The translations under genes and the position numbers were made by a program. The notes under the pieces are model-generated. The model did not search any database. It was not told where the DNA came from and worked only from the letters and a program-made list of their open reading frames with translations. A DNA stretch of 64,000 nt. It comes from Corallochytrium limacisporum. Its lineage: Eukaryota > Opisthokonta. The stretch is from contig PDIP01000013.1 in NCBI GenBank assembly GCA_002811645.1, forward strand, positions 61,248-125,247, written 5' to 3'. Of the stretch, positions 49,501 to 56,702 are shown in pieces. Position 1 is the first letter of the stretch. Every line of letters begins with the position of its first letter.

Positions 49501-50327
49501 CGCTCATCAAAGAACCTAAGCTGCGCAACAGTGCCCTGTGGCACATCTAGGATGCGGTACAGCGCCTGGTCGCCACCCAAATCCCAGATATAGACACTGT
49601 TGCTGTCCGTTCCGGCTACAGCCACGTACCGACCACTCTGTGTCAGTGCAGAGCACCGTAAACTGAATCCCCCTGCATTGAAGCCTTCCAACCGATAGCG
49701 CTGATCAAAGGTGCCAAAGTCCCAGCCGTAGATAGATCCGTCCTCGAGGAATGTCAGCAGGGTGTCACCGGGCGGTACAAAGCATACAGATGCAAGCTTC
49801 ACCCCACCACCTAGGCTGAGCGTCTTGACCCGATGCATGGAATGGGCGTTCCAAATTACTGCGGCGTCCAGAGACCCGGAGAGAATGAAGCGACCTGTGG
49901 TGTGCAATTCCAGAGAATGCACTGGCGCCCGGTGGCCCCGCAGCGTGTGTGGCACCTTGCCATCGCTCCACAAATGCATGGTACCATCCTGCAGGCCAAC
50001 AACAAACGTCGTCGGATTAATGGCCAGCAGTGCCGAGGCTGGTTTGCCGAAGCGGTGTGCGAATTTCCACCGGTTGCGCTGCAGATCCCATACAAACAAA
50101 GTACCCCGCGAATCGACGGTGCCCATGGCCGTCTCTGTCGAAGTGAAAGCGACTGCCGGACCAAAAGTAATTGCATTTCCTCCCTTCTTCAGTGCTTGAG
50201 CGGCAGTCTGTCTATGACACATGTGTGCAACGAGGCCGGGCGGTTGACTACTCGTGCTGCTTGTCGCTCCCGGCCTTGCGGCCGCGATGGACCCGGCTCG
50301 GTGCGTACTGACATCAATTACATTCAT
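46584..50327 (-). CDS. TBC1D31: TBC1 domain family member 31 (WD40-TBC-coiled coil; centriolar satellite protein)
   Basis: A 1247-residue protein with three parts: WD40-type repeats (about 50-360; LYVWDL- and GWDFGTF-type ends), a Rab-GAP TBC domain (about 425-650; YPEKYRLLIWRFLLQIPENR) and a very long Glu/Arg/Gln-rich coiled coil (about 700-1180). This order matches TBC1D31/WDR67, which localises to centriolar satellites and supports ciliogenesis. The TBC arginine-finger motif (IxxDxxR) is not visible in the expected place, so GAP activity is doubtful, as in the animal protein. Presence suggests that the organism, or a recent ancestor, has centrioles or flagella. The C-terminal Pro/Ser/Gly tail is longer than in human (1066). 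Confidence 0.9.
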   Translation of the reverse strand: MNVIDVSTHRAGSIAAARPGATSSTSSQPPGLVAHMCHRQTAAQALKKGGNAITFGPAVAFTSTETAMGTVDSRGTLFVWDLQRNRWKFAHRFGKPASALLAINPTTFVVGLQDGTMHLWSDGKVPHTLRGHRAPVHSLELHTTGRFILSGSLDAAVIWNAHSMHRVKTLSLGGGVKLASVCFVPPGDTLLTFLEDGSIYGWDFGTFDQRYRLEGFNAGGFSLRCSALTQSGRYVAVAGTDSNSVYIWDLGGDQALYRILDVPQGTVAQLRFFDERIIVILASTGAILFVDIDNGKLQLTLPWSDPFRAMTVGPRSRHLASVIDNGGVLLWNLTELWRNRTMTKKTPKPTFFVIRPNNTAVSAGRAQPPPPLRVKVSEKQVKFERGGDEQSTPPATGHQPLKALKDQQQQRIEPLTLDEDSKIFNRQKLIGILRKYGEYPEKYRLLIWRFLLQIPENRNEYRHLTALGTHDAYKTLQSKYPIKSPKLLAHMETLLSALAHWSPIFGEVPYLPSLVFPFVKTYEQNALAAFEVVVTIITNWASNWFDYYPHPPVAVLNCVENLLSHHDTTLLRHFVKFEVTSKVYAWGMLQNFLSEILGKDDWLAVMDHVFTNHPGFLLIVVTAILRYFRRTLLGCRNREDFAFFFGRIQGSLSVPQLMQMAYRMAASTPADLDPRRNGLYPQFSPLSAGGAGGGQGQYPIFNKYPRFVVDYQVRAREAIRREEEENTKRMELITDLREESRRIEREQARWSRQQTILADAEDERRRQQRVEEDRIYEVQQGLDMAAREERVKQAQIMQESRNAFVAQQRRLQEQRVQRLDDELERLSKQRRELQSAALEDMELREIELKIKKAEFEQAISAEADTAQRLLDEKMAYHRKEQNMALQTQRAKHQAEDQKYKMETRLHEERMARMQTVRQQERHNMKVNHDLRMAALNEDLERLKVERQRNIQVLKERDLALTSQDVDTLQREADALNAQEEQSLRTLQQQHKEWRQQQSKERQRILDDERRRLDLEREQRADRLTQIESMQRERQFVEQLSAKALEDETDLEQEEEILREALKHMEEERRAAAAFEDALLRKEEELQRKLVEQQKMHEKTDSRLRERRRQYFEEAEILSRRVDSTTGGGSQQPSGPDDESLSEQEREKARVLFRMERDWAAQRQAEGLDSSTGGIGAPVSSSGPVHLGTSTSSAPAGPAAPTTGGTNAFLEDLRREVREARELHQMYTREMESIMTSSISGQATSSSS

Positions 50328-51339
50328 CGCTCCGTGTCTGTGTACAACCGTTTTAAGAATAAATCCTTTGATATTGACACTTCCCGTTCCTTACGTTGTC
50401 ATGGACATATTCACCATCGAACAAATCTGCACAGCGACAAGTGGGATTCCGTGTTCACCTTGCCTTATAGGAAGTGGCGCTGTGGTGCTGTTGTGCTGCA
50501 CGATATTTGGGTAGTGTAACTCATTTCATAGGATTCAGAAGTAGCTTTTCGACCGCATGACAGTCGAACCAAATAGAATGATCCGGAGAAACACCCAGCG
50601 TACATCCGTTATTGCCGCACAGCGCTCATCGTCCATGTACTTTGAGACCCGCGGGGCCGGCACTTCGTCCGGACCCAAAGGAAAAGGGAGTCTCAATAAA
50701 ATGTGGCGACCAGGCTACCCAGCCGCCCCGGGGGTCCCGGGGGAGGGGGGTGGTCACAAATGGCTGACCTCGGCCCTGCGCGAGTTGGGATGTAGTGAGA
50801 GACCGGGCAGTTTTTCTTCAGTCCGCCGGGCGATGCGAGACCCTCAAGAAAAAAAGAAAAAAGAATGGGCCTCACGCTATTTGCAGAGACCCACCTTCTC
50901 TCTCATCTGCCCCGGTCCCTCCAAAGCTCTTTCTCGAGCCATGGACCGACAACGCGGAGCGAACAGTTTGAACCGGCCCGTCCCCATCATATACTTTTAT
51001 TACCGACAGATTTTTTCCTTTTCGGAAATATTTCTCAGGTTTACCCCTTCCCCTCCCCTACCGTACCCACCCCCTCCGGCAACTTTCAAACTCCCCGGTG
51101 AAAAGCGCGCCAAAATATTCCCTCGGCCCCCGCGGGAGTTAAGCAAAGGGGAGCAAAAGGGGGTCCGGGAATATGCGAGCCGGTTGGTAACCACTGCACT
51201 GCGCAAGAGAATACGCCGAAGCCTGCCTGAGACCCAAAACCGAAAAAAAAAAAAAAAGAGAGGGGCGACAGGGGAGGGAGAGAACGGCGAGAGAAACTAT
51301 TTCGATAGAGTACAAATGGGCCCAACAAAAAAAAAAGGC
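50328..51339. promoter_or_regulatory. Promoter side of TBC1D31, to the tRNA gene
   Basis: No gene supported. GC block CCCCGGGGGTCCCGGGGG at about 50726-50743 followed by AGGGGGG. A-rich and GA-rich tracts at 50846-50866 and 51243-51260; GGGCCC at 51318. The 268-codon frame 50557-51363 is low-complexity and runs into the tRNA gene, so it is rejected. Confidence 0.45.
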
Positions 51340-51347
51340 AAAAAAAA
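51340..51347 (-). terminator. RNA polymerase III T-run terminator
   Basis: Eight T on the minus strand, two bases after the tRNA discriminator base. A second T-rich run follows at 51327-51336. Confidence 0.85.
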
Positions 51348-51349
51348 TG

Positions 51350-51444
51350 AGGAGCCATCGTGAATTTCGCACCGCAACTGCGGTGTTTCGAACACGAGAC
51401 CTGCTGAGCTGCAATCAGCCGCTCTACCGCTGAGCTATAGCTCC
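51350..51444 (-). tRNA. tRNA-Cys(GCA) with a 23-nt bulge-helix-bulge intron at position 59/60
   Basis: Minus-strand cloverleaf. Acceptor GGAGCTA (51444-51438) pairs with TGGCTCC (51357-51351) with one G-U; discriminator U73 (51350), the Cys identity base. D arm GCTC-AGCGGTA-GAGC; anticodon arm GCTGA-TTGCAGC-TCAGC with anticodon GCA; variable AGGTC; T stem TCGTG/CACGA perfect. Between the T-stem arms lie 30 nt instead of 7. They fold as TTCG/CGAA (4 bp) and CACCGC/GCGGTG (6 bp, loop AGTT), with bulges AAA and ATT on opposite strands: 3-nt bulge, 4-bp helix, 3-nt bulge. Cutting each bulge after its second base removes 51364-51386 (23 nt) and leaves TTCGAAT, a canonical T loop. The A box is intact; the B box is completed by the intron's own 5' end (GTTCGAAAC). 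A T8 terminator follows. No encoded CCA. Confidence 0.93.
51364..51386 (-). other. Predicted tRNA intron (59/60) with BHB splice motif
   Basis: 23 nt, starting ACACCGC and ending GCGAAAT on the minus strand. Boundaries follow from symmetric cleavage in the two 3-nt bulges. Canonical eukaryotic tRNA introns lie at 37/38 only. Confidence 0.8.
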
Positions 51445-52266
51445 TTCGGTTATTTCGCTATAACCGTTTCATTACTGCCAAAAATAAGTATATATACTAT
51501 TGTAGTAACCGCTTTTGGTGGGCAGGTAATATCCGGCGTAGTGTTATTTTGGATACTGTGGAATAGTGAATATACTGGAGCTGTTCGCGCGTGTGTGTTG
51601 GATTCCCTTGCTATAATGGAACTACTGTAGCAACCGACTGCAGCGAACTGTCGATTTCTATACTCCTTCAACCAGCATCCTCGCCAATATTCCGTATATT
51701 AAAATTACCAGTGCTGTATCCCCTCGCACAGAACTGGCGACGGGATAGAAATCAAGCACCGTAGCAAACCTACCAATGGTCTTCTGATGAGAAGCCTTGT
51801 GTCCAAGCCCTTTGTGCCCGATGGAGTAATCAGCATGTCAACCAAATCTCCTCCATAGATCTTCCAGGCCCATTGATCTGAACAGGGGTTCGTCCCGATC
51901 ACGGGGAGGACAAGGGCGTGTGGGTAGATGGGAGCCCTCGGAGGCCCTGAAACCTGGCCAGCCAAAACTACCCCTCACTCTCCCCTCTTTGTGCGCACGT
52001 ACGGGTTTGGCTTGTCTAGGTGCGTGGCTTGTCGTGCTCAGAGGAGGCATGGCTGTGAGGAGATTGTGGGATGCATCGATGCCTTCGAATTAAATACATG
52101 GTCTCACAGAGAATCCGGTCACCTTTGCCGCTGCTTGGTAATGGACAACTCTATTCGATGGCAATGGTACTCAAGACATCCCAACCTGCGCATCGACCCA
52201 TATGATAATACTGAAACATGTACATTACGAATAGATCAAAAACGGACTGGATATGGACAGAACACC
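51445..52266. promoter_or_regulatory. Region upstream of tRNA-Cys and of PCYT2
   Basis: Just upstream of the tRNA 5' end is a perfect 7-bp hairpin, CGGTTAT-TTCGCT-ATAACCG (51447-51466). The rest is moderately AT-rich and has no GC-run block. The frame of PCYT2 is open back to an ATG at 51928, but the 113 extra residues do not resemble any part of the enzyme and are treated as leader; an ATG at 52141 is also in frame. Confidence 0.5.
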
Positions 52267-53451
52267 ATGGCTCCCATACCACAAAAGGCAAAACGTGCCT
52301 GGGCTGATGGCTGCTACGACATGATGCACTTTGGCCACGCCAACAGTCTGCGCCAAGCTAACGAAATGTGCGAGCATTTGGTTGTCGGGGTACATAGTGA
52401 TGCAGAGATAGCAAGACACAAGGGTCCGCCAGTCATGAACGAACAGGAACGGTACCGCATGGTCAGGGCGTGCAAATGGGCAGATGAAGTGGTTGAGGGC
52501 GTACCCTACGTCACATCCGTACACACTCTGAACACCTATGAATGTGAAATCTGCGTCCATGGCGACGACATAACACTGTCTGCGGACGGAAGTGATTCAT
52601 ACGCTGAGGTGAAACAGGCGAACAGATACCGCGAGTGCAAGCGTACCAGTGGTATCAGCTCCACTGATCTCATTGGTCGCATGATGTTACTGACTAAGCG
52701 ACATCACATCATGGCTGACCCGCAAGAGCAGTCCTTACAAGGTTCACCTTGCACATCCACGACCGGCTGCTTGTCCGCAGAAAACGGCCTGGCGCAGTTC
52801 CTGAGCGACCAGCAGCCCCCCAAACCCGGTGACCGTGTGGTTTACATCGGTGCAGGCTTTGATCTTTTCCACGTTGGCCATTTGGACCTGCTGGAGGCGG
52901 CCAAGAACCACGGAGACTACGTTGTAGTCGGTCTGCACGACGACAAAACAATCAATAGTTACATGGGCCTAAATTATCCCATAATGAATATCAATGAACG
53001 TGCCCTGGGTTTGTTGGCCTGCCAATATGCAGACGCGGTCATTATGGGAGCGCCTTTGGAGGTCTCGACGCAAATTTTAGATCAGTTCAACGTTTCAACA
53101 GTCTTGCACGGAACCGGTTGGGAGGACATGAGTCTGGACGCTGGAAAGCGCAGAACGATATACGCTGAAGCCATCAAAAAGGGCATCTACAAGGAAGTCG
53201 ACATGGGGCAGAGTCTGTCCACGCCTCAGGTCCTTGAGCGCATCACACGCCAGTACCAGAGCTACGTCCGGCGCAATCGTCGCAAGCAGACGCGGGAGCG
53301 GGAAGCTTACGAGGCGTTGATGCGCACGGCTGCCAGCACCAATGCAACAAGCACGCGATCGCTGTCATCGTCGTCGTCGTCGGATGCTGGGCAGGAGCAA
53401 GATGAATTGTCTCACCAACCACCCGCCACTGAACTGCAAGGCGCCCTTTGA
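52267..53451 (+). CDS. PCYT2: Ethanolamine-phosphate cytidylyltransferase
   Basis: A 394-residue enzyme with two cytidylyltransferase domains. It makes CDP-ethanolamine from CTP and phosphoethanolamine, the controlling step of the Kennedy pathway to phosphatidylethanolamine. Domain 1 has HFGH at 21-24, KHKGPPVMNEQERY and the signature CKRTSGISSTDLIGRM. Domain 2 has HVGH at 202-205 and NYPIMNINERAL but, as in the family, no RTxGISTT motif. Start: the ATG at 52267 (MAPIPQKAKRAWADGCYD) lies just before the first domain, as in known PCYT2; the in-frame ATGs at 51928 and 52141 would add residues without similarity. The C-terminal 60 residues are basic, then Ser-rich and acidic. Converges on APE2. 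Confidence 0.94.
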   Translation: MAPIPQKAKRAWADGCYDMMHFGHANSLRQANEMCEHLVVGVHSDAEIARHKGPPVMNEQERYRMVRACKWADEVVEGVPYVTSVHTLNTYECEICVHGDDITLSADGSDSYAEVKQANRYRECKRTSGISSTDLIGRMMLLTKRHHIMADPQEQSLQGSPCTSTTGCLSAENGLAQFLSDQQPPKPGDRVVYIGAGFDLFHVGHLDLLEAAKNHGDYVVVGLHDDKTINSYMGLNYPIMNINERALGLLACQYADAVIMGAPLEVSTQILDQFNVSTVLHGTGWEDMSLDAGKRRTIYAEAIKKGIYKEVDMGQSLSTPQVLERITRQYQSYVRRNRRKQTREREAYEALMRTAASTNATSTRSLSSSSSSDAGQEQDELSHQPPATELQGAL

Positions 53452-53548
53452 GACAGACCCGCAGACTCCTTGCACATTTCAATGATATCAATGCATCATA
53501 GAGTACATATATTGTAGCATAATTAAAGTCTTACTGCAAAGTTCCTAT

Positions 53549-55651
53549 CTACTTTAACTTCGCCTTCACCTTCTTCGCCCGCATGTGGGTGCCCTCCGTA
53601 CGGCCAATCTTGCGCAGCCATTCATCATGCCAGATGAAGAAATTGCATCTAGCGTTCCTATCATTCTTTTCTCCCTTAGGCCGACAGCAAACCCAGAACT
53701 TGCGGTCGTGGTTCTCACCGCCATTCTTCACGACGCGCTCGACACAGGGCTCCTTGTGTCCCGTGCATTTGGGCTTTGGAATTGGTTTGAAAAGGCCCAT
53801 GAAGCTCTTGTCGTTTTCCTGCCTTGGCATTGACGGGAAGGCACCCAGTGGTTCTGTGGCGGACTGGGTAGTCTGTGGCGTCGTCTCTGGTGCAGCTCTT
53901 GGCTGTGATTCCTCCTTCGGCACTAGCTTCTCCGGCTGCGATATACCCTTCATGACCGCAAATAGGGTCGCCTGCTTCTTTTGCCGCTTGGCTGGCGGGG
54001 GTTGTGTTCCCATTGCTGAGGATGACTGAGAAGTCAGTGATGGTACACTCTGCGTCGGAGTCTGCGAATCCGTCTGCGTCGAAATCTGACTGGCAGTAGG
54101 CTCTAGTGTCTGAGTCATAGAGACGTCCACAGAGATTGTAGTGGTGCCCGCTGTTCCGCTGGCAAACAGCTGCCGAATACTACGTTGGCGCGGCGCTGAT
54201 GCCATTTGTAGGCGTGCGCTAAGCTCTGGGATTCTCTCCGTCTCTTCGCTTGAAACATTCAGCTCTGCGTACACTGGGCAATGATCCGAGCCCATTACTT
54301 CTGGCATAATGTCCGCTCCAGTCAACTTGCTTTTCAACCCTTTTGAAATGAGCACAAAGTCAATGCGCGCACCATAGTTTGTCAACCTCGCCGAAGTCAC
54401 GCTGTCCCAGCATGTGTACGCCTTCAGTCGGTTCGGGTGATATATGCGGAAAGAGTCCAGAAACTCAAAAGGGATCTGGCTGTCGTCACTGTCCAAGTGC
54501 CCAGGGAACAGATCCAATCCCATCAGCATAGCTTTCGGTATGTCATTCGTGCTGCCATCAGCCCCCGTTCCGTTCTCCTTGGCCACAGCAATTGCATCAT
54601 CCTCATCATCACTGTCGTCGACATTGATTCGCCTACCCTGGCCGGTGGGAGGTACTTCACAGCGTATGTGCTCCATCCATTTCGCTGAGAGTGCTGATTT
54701 GCCCCGTACCCGCCCGCTATCGCCTCCAGGCGGCGCATAGTCCGGCCGTGCTGCAATGTATTCCTGTGCATCCCACAGAAAGCTACGACCAAGCATTAAT
54801 GACCGCATCCATTGCCGATGGATGTCTGTCGTCCATGACAGTAGATCCGCTTGGGCCATGGCAGTTGCTTCACCACTGCGGTGCTTTTGGTAGGCAGTCA
54901 TGAGTTCGCACGTGTCCAGTGTGAGGTAACAGACGTTCAGATCGCCCGTGATCACCACCTCTCGACCAGCTGCCCGGAACTGCCGAACACGTTCAAGGAG
55001 GCAGGAATGGTATATCATTTTAAAGAGCGTCCGACCAAACGATCCGCCATTTGGCAGGTAACAATTGAACAGTACAAATGCACCATGGTCCGTGATCACG
55101 CACCTGCCTTCATTGTCGACCTTTTCTTGCTCTGCAGGACTTAGCCAATCTTGTATACGGCATCGTTGATTGATGGACAGCGCATGGTGTATATCGCACT
55201 CCTCACCCTGACTACTGTTCGATGTTGCCGGTGGCTTGCTCCATCGACGGCCCGTCAGCCCATCTTCCGCTGCAACCGGTACAGCACCGGGCGAACGACA
55301 CACCGTTGCCACCCCACTGTACCCGACGATCGATTCAGCGAAGGACGGAAAACATTCCCAGCCATGGAGCTGGTCGTCATGGGTTTGGTGGTCAGTCTCA
55401 TCGTAGACGGACCCTTGTCCGGCGAGCCAGGGACTCAGATCTTTGCCACGCACCAGCTTGGTCTCCTGCAAACACACAATGTCTGCGCCTAGGCTATCCA
55501 TCATGGCCCGCATGCTGCCAAACCCAGGTCTCTGCATTGCCCGATCGACCTTGAGCGCTGCAGCGGCCTCCCTGGCACCCTCGCCGCCCTCGCCGCCGGA
55601 CGAGAATAAAATGGGTTTCAGCCCATTCACATTCCAAGAAAGGATCTTCAT
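53549..55651 (-). CDS. APEX2: DNA-(apurinic/apyrimidinic site) endonuclease 2 with GRF zinc finger
   Basis: A 700-residue exonuclease III-family enzyme. Catalytic segments: MKILSWNVNGLKP (start, N residue), DIVCLQETKL (metal-binding E), VVITGDLNVCYL (GDxN) and MGSDHCPVYAEL (catalytic D-H). A C-terminal zf-GRF finger (about 645-690; CTGHKEPC ... FWVCCRPKGEKNDRNARC) binds single-stranded DNA. PIP-box-like QRSIRQLF and KKQATLF sequences in the linker fit PCNA binding. APE2 acts as a 3'-5' exonuclease and 3'-phosphodiesterase in base-excision repair and ATR-Chk1 signalling. A basic end (MRAKKVKAKLK) may be a nuclear signal. A ~60-residue polar stretch (about 335-370) is inserted within the nuclease domain. 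Confidence 0.95.
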   Translation of the reverse strand: MKILSWNVNGLKPILFSSGGEGGEGAREAAAALKVDRAMQRPGFGSMRAMMDSLGADIVCLQETKLVRGKDLSPWLAGQGSVYDETDHQTHDDQLHGWECFPSFAESIVGYSGVATVCRSPGAVPVAAEDGLTGRRWSKPPATSNSSQGEECDIHHALSINQRCRIQDWLSPAEQEKVDNEGRCVITDHGAFVLFNCYLPNGGSFGRTLFKMIYHSCLLERVRQFRAAGREVVITGDLNVCYLTLDTCELMTAYQKHRSGEATAMAQADLLSWTTDIHRQWMRSLMLGRSFLWDAQEYIAARPDYAPPGGDSGRVRGKSALSAKWMEHIRCEVPPTGQGRRINVDDSDDEDDAIAVAKENGTGADGSTNDIPKAMLMGLDLFPGHLDSDDSQIPFEFLDSFRIYHPNRLKAYTCWDSVTSARLTNYGARIDFVLISKGLKSKLTGADIMPEVMGSDHCPVYAELNVSSEETERIPELSARLQMASAPRQRSIRQLFASGTAGTTTISVDVSMTQTLEPTASQISTQTDSQTPTQSVPSLTSQSSSAMGTQPPPAKRQKKQATLFAVMKGISQPEKLVPKEESQPRAAPETTPQTTQSATEPLGAFPSMPRQENDKSFMGLFKPIPKPKCTGHKEPCVERVVKNGGENHDRKFWVCCRPKGEKNDRNARCNFFIWHDEWLRKIGRTEGTHMRAKKVKAKLK

Positions 55652-56395
55652 GTCATCATCTGTCCTGTTTTATTTGTGCCAGCCTTCCTTCCGGACACCG
55701 CTTGTCCGAAGTTCGGTTACATTTCCTACACACTTCCAGAACAGGTCACTCTCTCACTTTCACGCCGATTCGTTGGAAAACACACACACACGCATATACG
55801 AGCACCGAAACATGTATGATCGTCACAGGCCCTTGTCAGACTCCGATCTGTTGAAATAGCCCATCTAACATACGGTATGATCACCACTGTTGACTTTATG
55901 AAAGCAACGGGACCTTGCAGGAAGCGGGGCTCTCGGTCCCCGAGAATTGGCTGGCCTCGGCTCCGTAGCTCAGAGCCCGCTTCGCTACTCTCCCCTCCCT
56001 CCAGCACCCTCCGTGCTCGGGCCGCCTCGTTACAGATCTCTTCCCCTCTCCCCCCCGGGGGGGGGGGGCCAGGGGCCCGAGCGTCGGTGAGTGCAGAGCA
56101 CTCTGACCTCGACCCTGTGCTGGTGGAATGTGCCGGTCTTGTGGTACCGTCGGTGGTTTTGTGTAGATTTGGTGTTCGAAAGCAATGCCGAAAATGTGTT
56201 GTCATGCTATGCTGCATACAGGATGTCTTTTCTAGGTCCAAGAAGCTAGAAAAGATGTCGTGGACCATGCTCTTGTGGAAAGATATAGCGCAGTCCTCTG
56301 TCGAAACACGAGGAGGGACACGACATGTGGCAGAGGCCGTTAACTATTGGGGTTGAATCGTCCTTTTAAAGAACTTTATAGATTGTTAGATAGCC
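55652..56395. promoter_or_regulatory. Divergent promoter region APE2 / TatA-like
   Basis: 744 bp. C7G12 palindrome at 56050-56068 followed by GGGCCC at 56073. No gene recognised. Confidence 0.5.
56050..56068. repeat. C7G12 palindrome
   Basis: Seven C directly followed by twelve G in the APE2/TatA-like divergent interval. Confidence 0.85.
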
Positions 56396-56641
56396 ATGGT
56401 TTTCCTAAACAGAGCACATCAGTTCCGGGTAGCACCGGCGAACCCCGCAATGGGAGTGGGAGAAATGCTCGTGGCAGGTCTTGCCATTGCATGTGTTGTT
56501 TATGGGCCAAAGAATGTCATCCCCAAGCTCATGCAGACCGCCAAGGACGCCCGCGATGCCGTGCAGGACATCGCAGAGGAAGATCGGAAAAAAGACACTA
56601 CAAATAAGAAGACTACCGACGGTAAAGACTCAGAAAAGTAG
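56396..56641 (+). CDS. Small TatA/TatB-like protein, probably mitochondrial
   Basis: An 81-residue protein. Residues 1-18 (MVFLNRAHQFRVAPANPA) are basic without acidic residues, like a presequence. Then comes a TatA-type unit: GVGEMLVAGLAIACVVYGPK with a glutamate near the start of the helix (E23), a single transmembrane segment (20-36), the hinge YGPKNVIP (36-43) corresponding to FGPKKLP in TatA, an amphipathic helix (44-61; KLMQTAKDARDAVQDIAEE) and a charged, disordered tail. This is the exact order of TatA/TatB/Hcf106, which form the pore or receptor of the twin-arginine translocase. The Tat reading is by pattern; other small single-pass inner-membrane proteins could look similar. Stops 61 bp from LST8. 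Confidence 0.6.
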   Translation: MVFLNRAHQFRVAPANPAMGVGEMLVAGLAIACVVYGPKNVIPKLMQTAKDARDAVQDIAEEDRKKDTTNKKTTDGKDSEK

Positions 56642-56702
56642 AAAATAAACTCACTGATTTCACAACCATGCGCGTTTCGTAATTTGCCCTAGGTGACTTG
56701 CT

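Noticed and set aside
50557-51363. 268-codon plus-strand open frame upstream of tRNA-Cys
   Set aside because: Composition is P/R/K-rich from GC-rich and A-rich tracts and it runs into the tRNA gene; no recognisable features.
51371-51401. Reading the tRNA T arm as TCGTG-TTCGAAA-CACCG with a degenerate acceptor (pseudogene)
   Set aside because: The true partner strands CACGA and TGGCTCC with U73 occur 23 nt further on and pair perfectly apart from one G-U. A Pol III terminator follows.
51928-52266. N-terminal extension of PCYT2 from the ATG at 51928
   Set aside because: 113 residues without similarity to the family; the ATG at 52267 gives the normal N-terminus. Not excluded experimentally.
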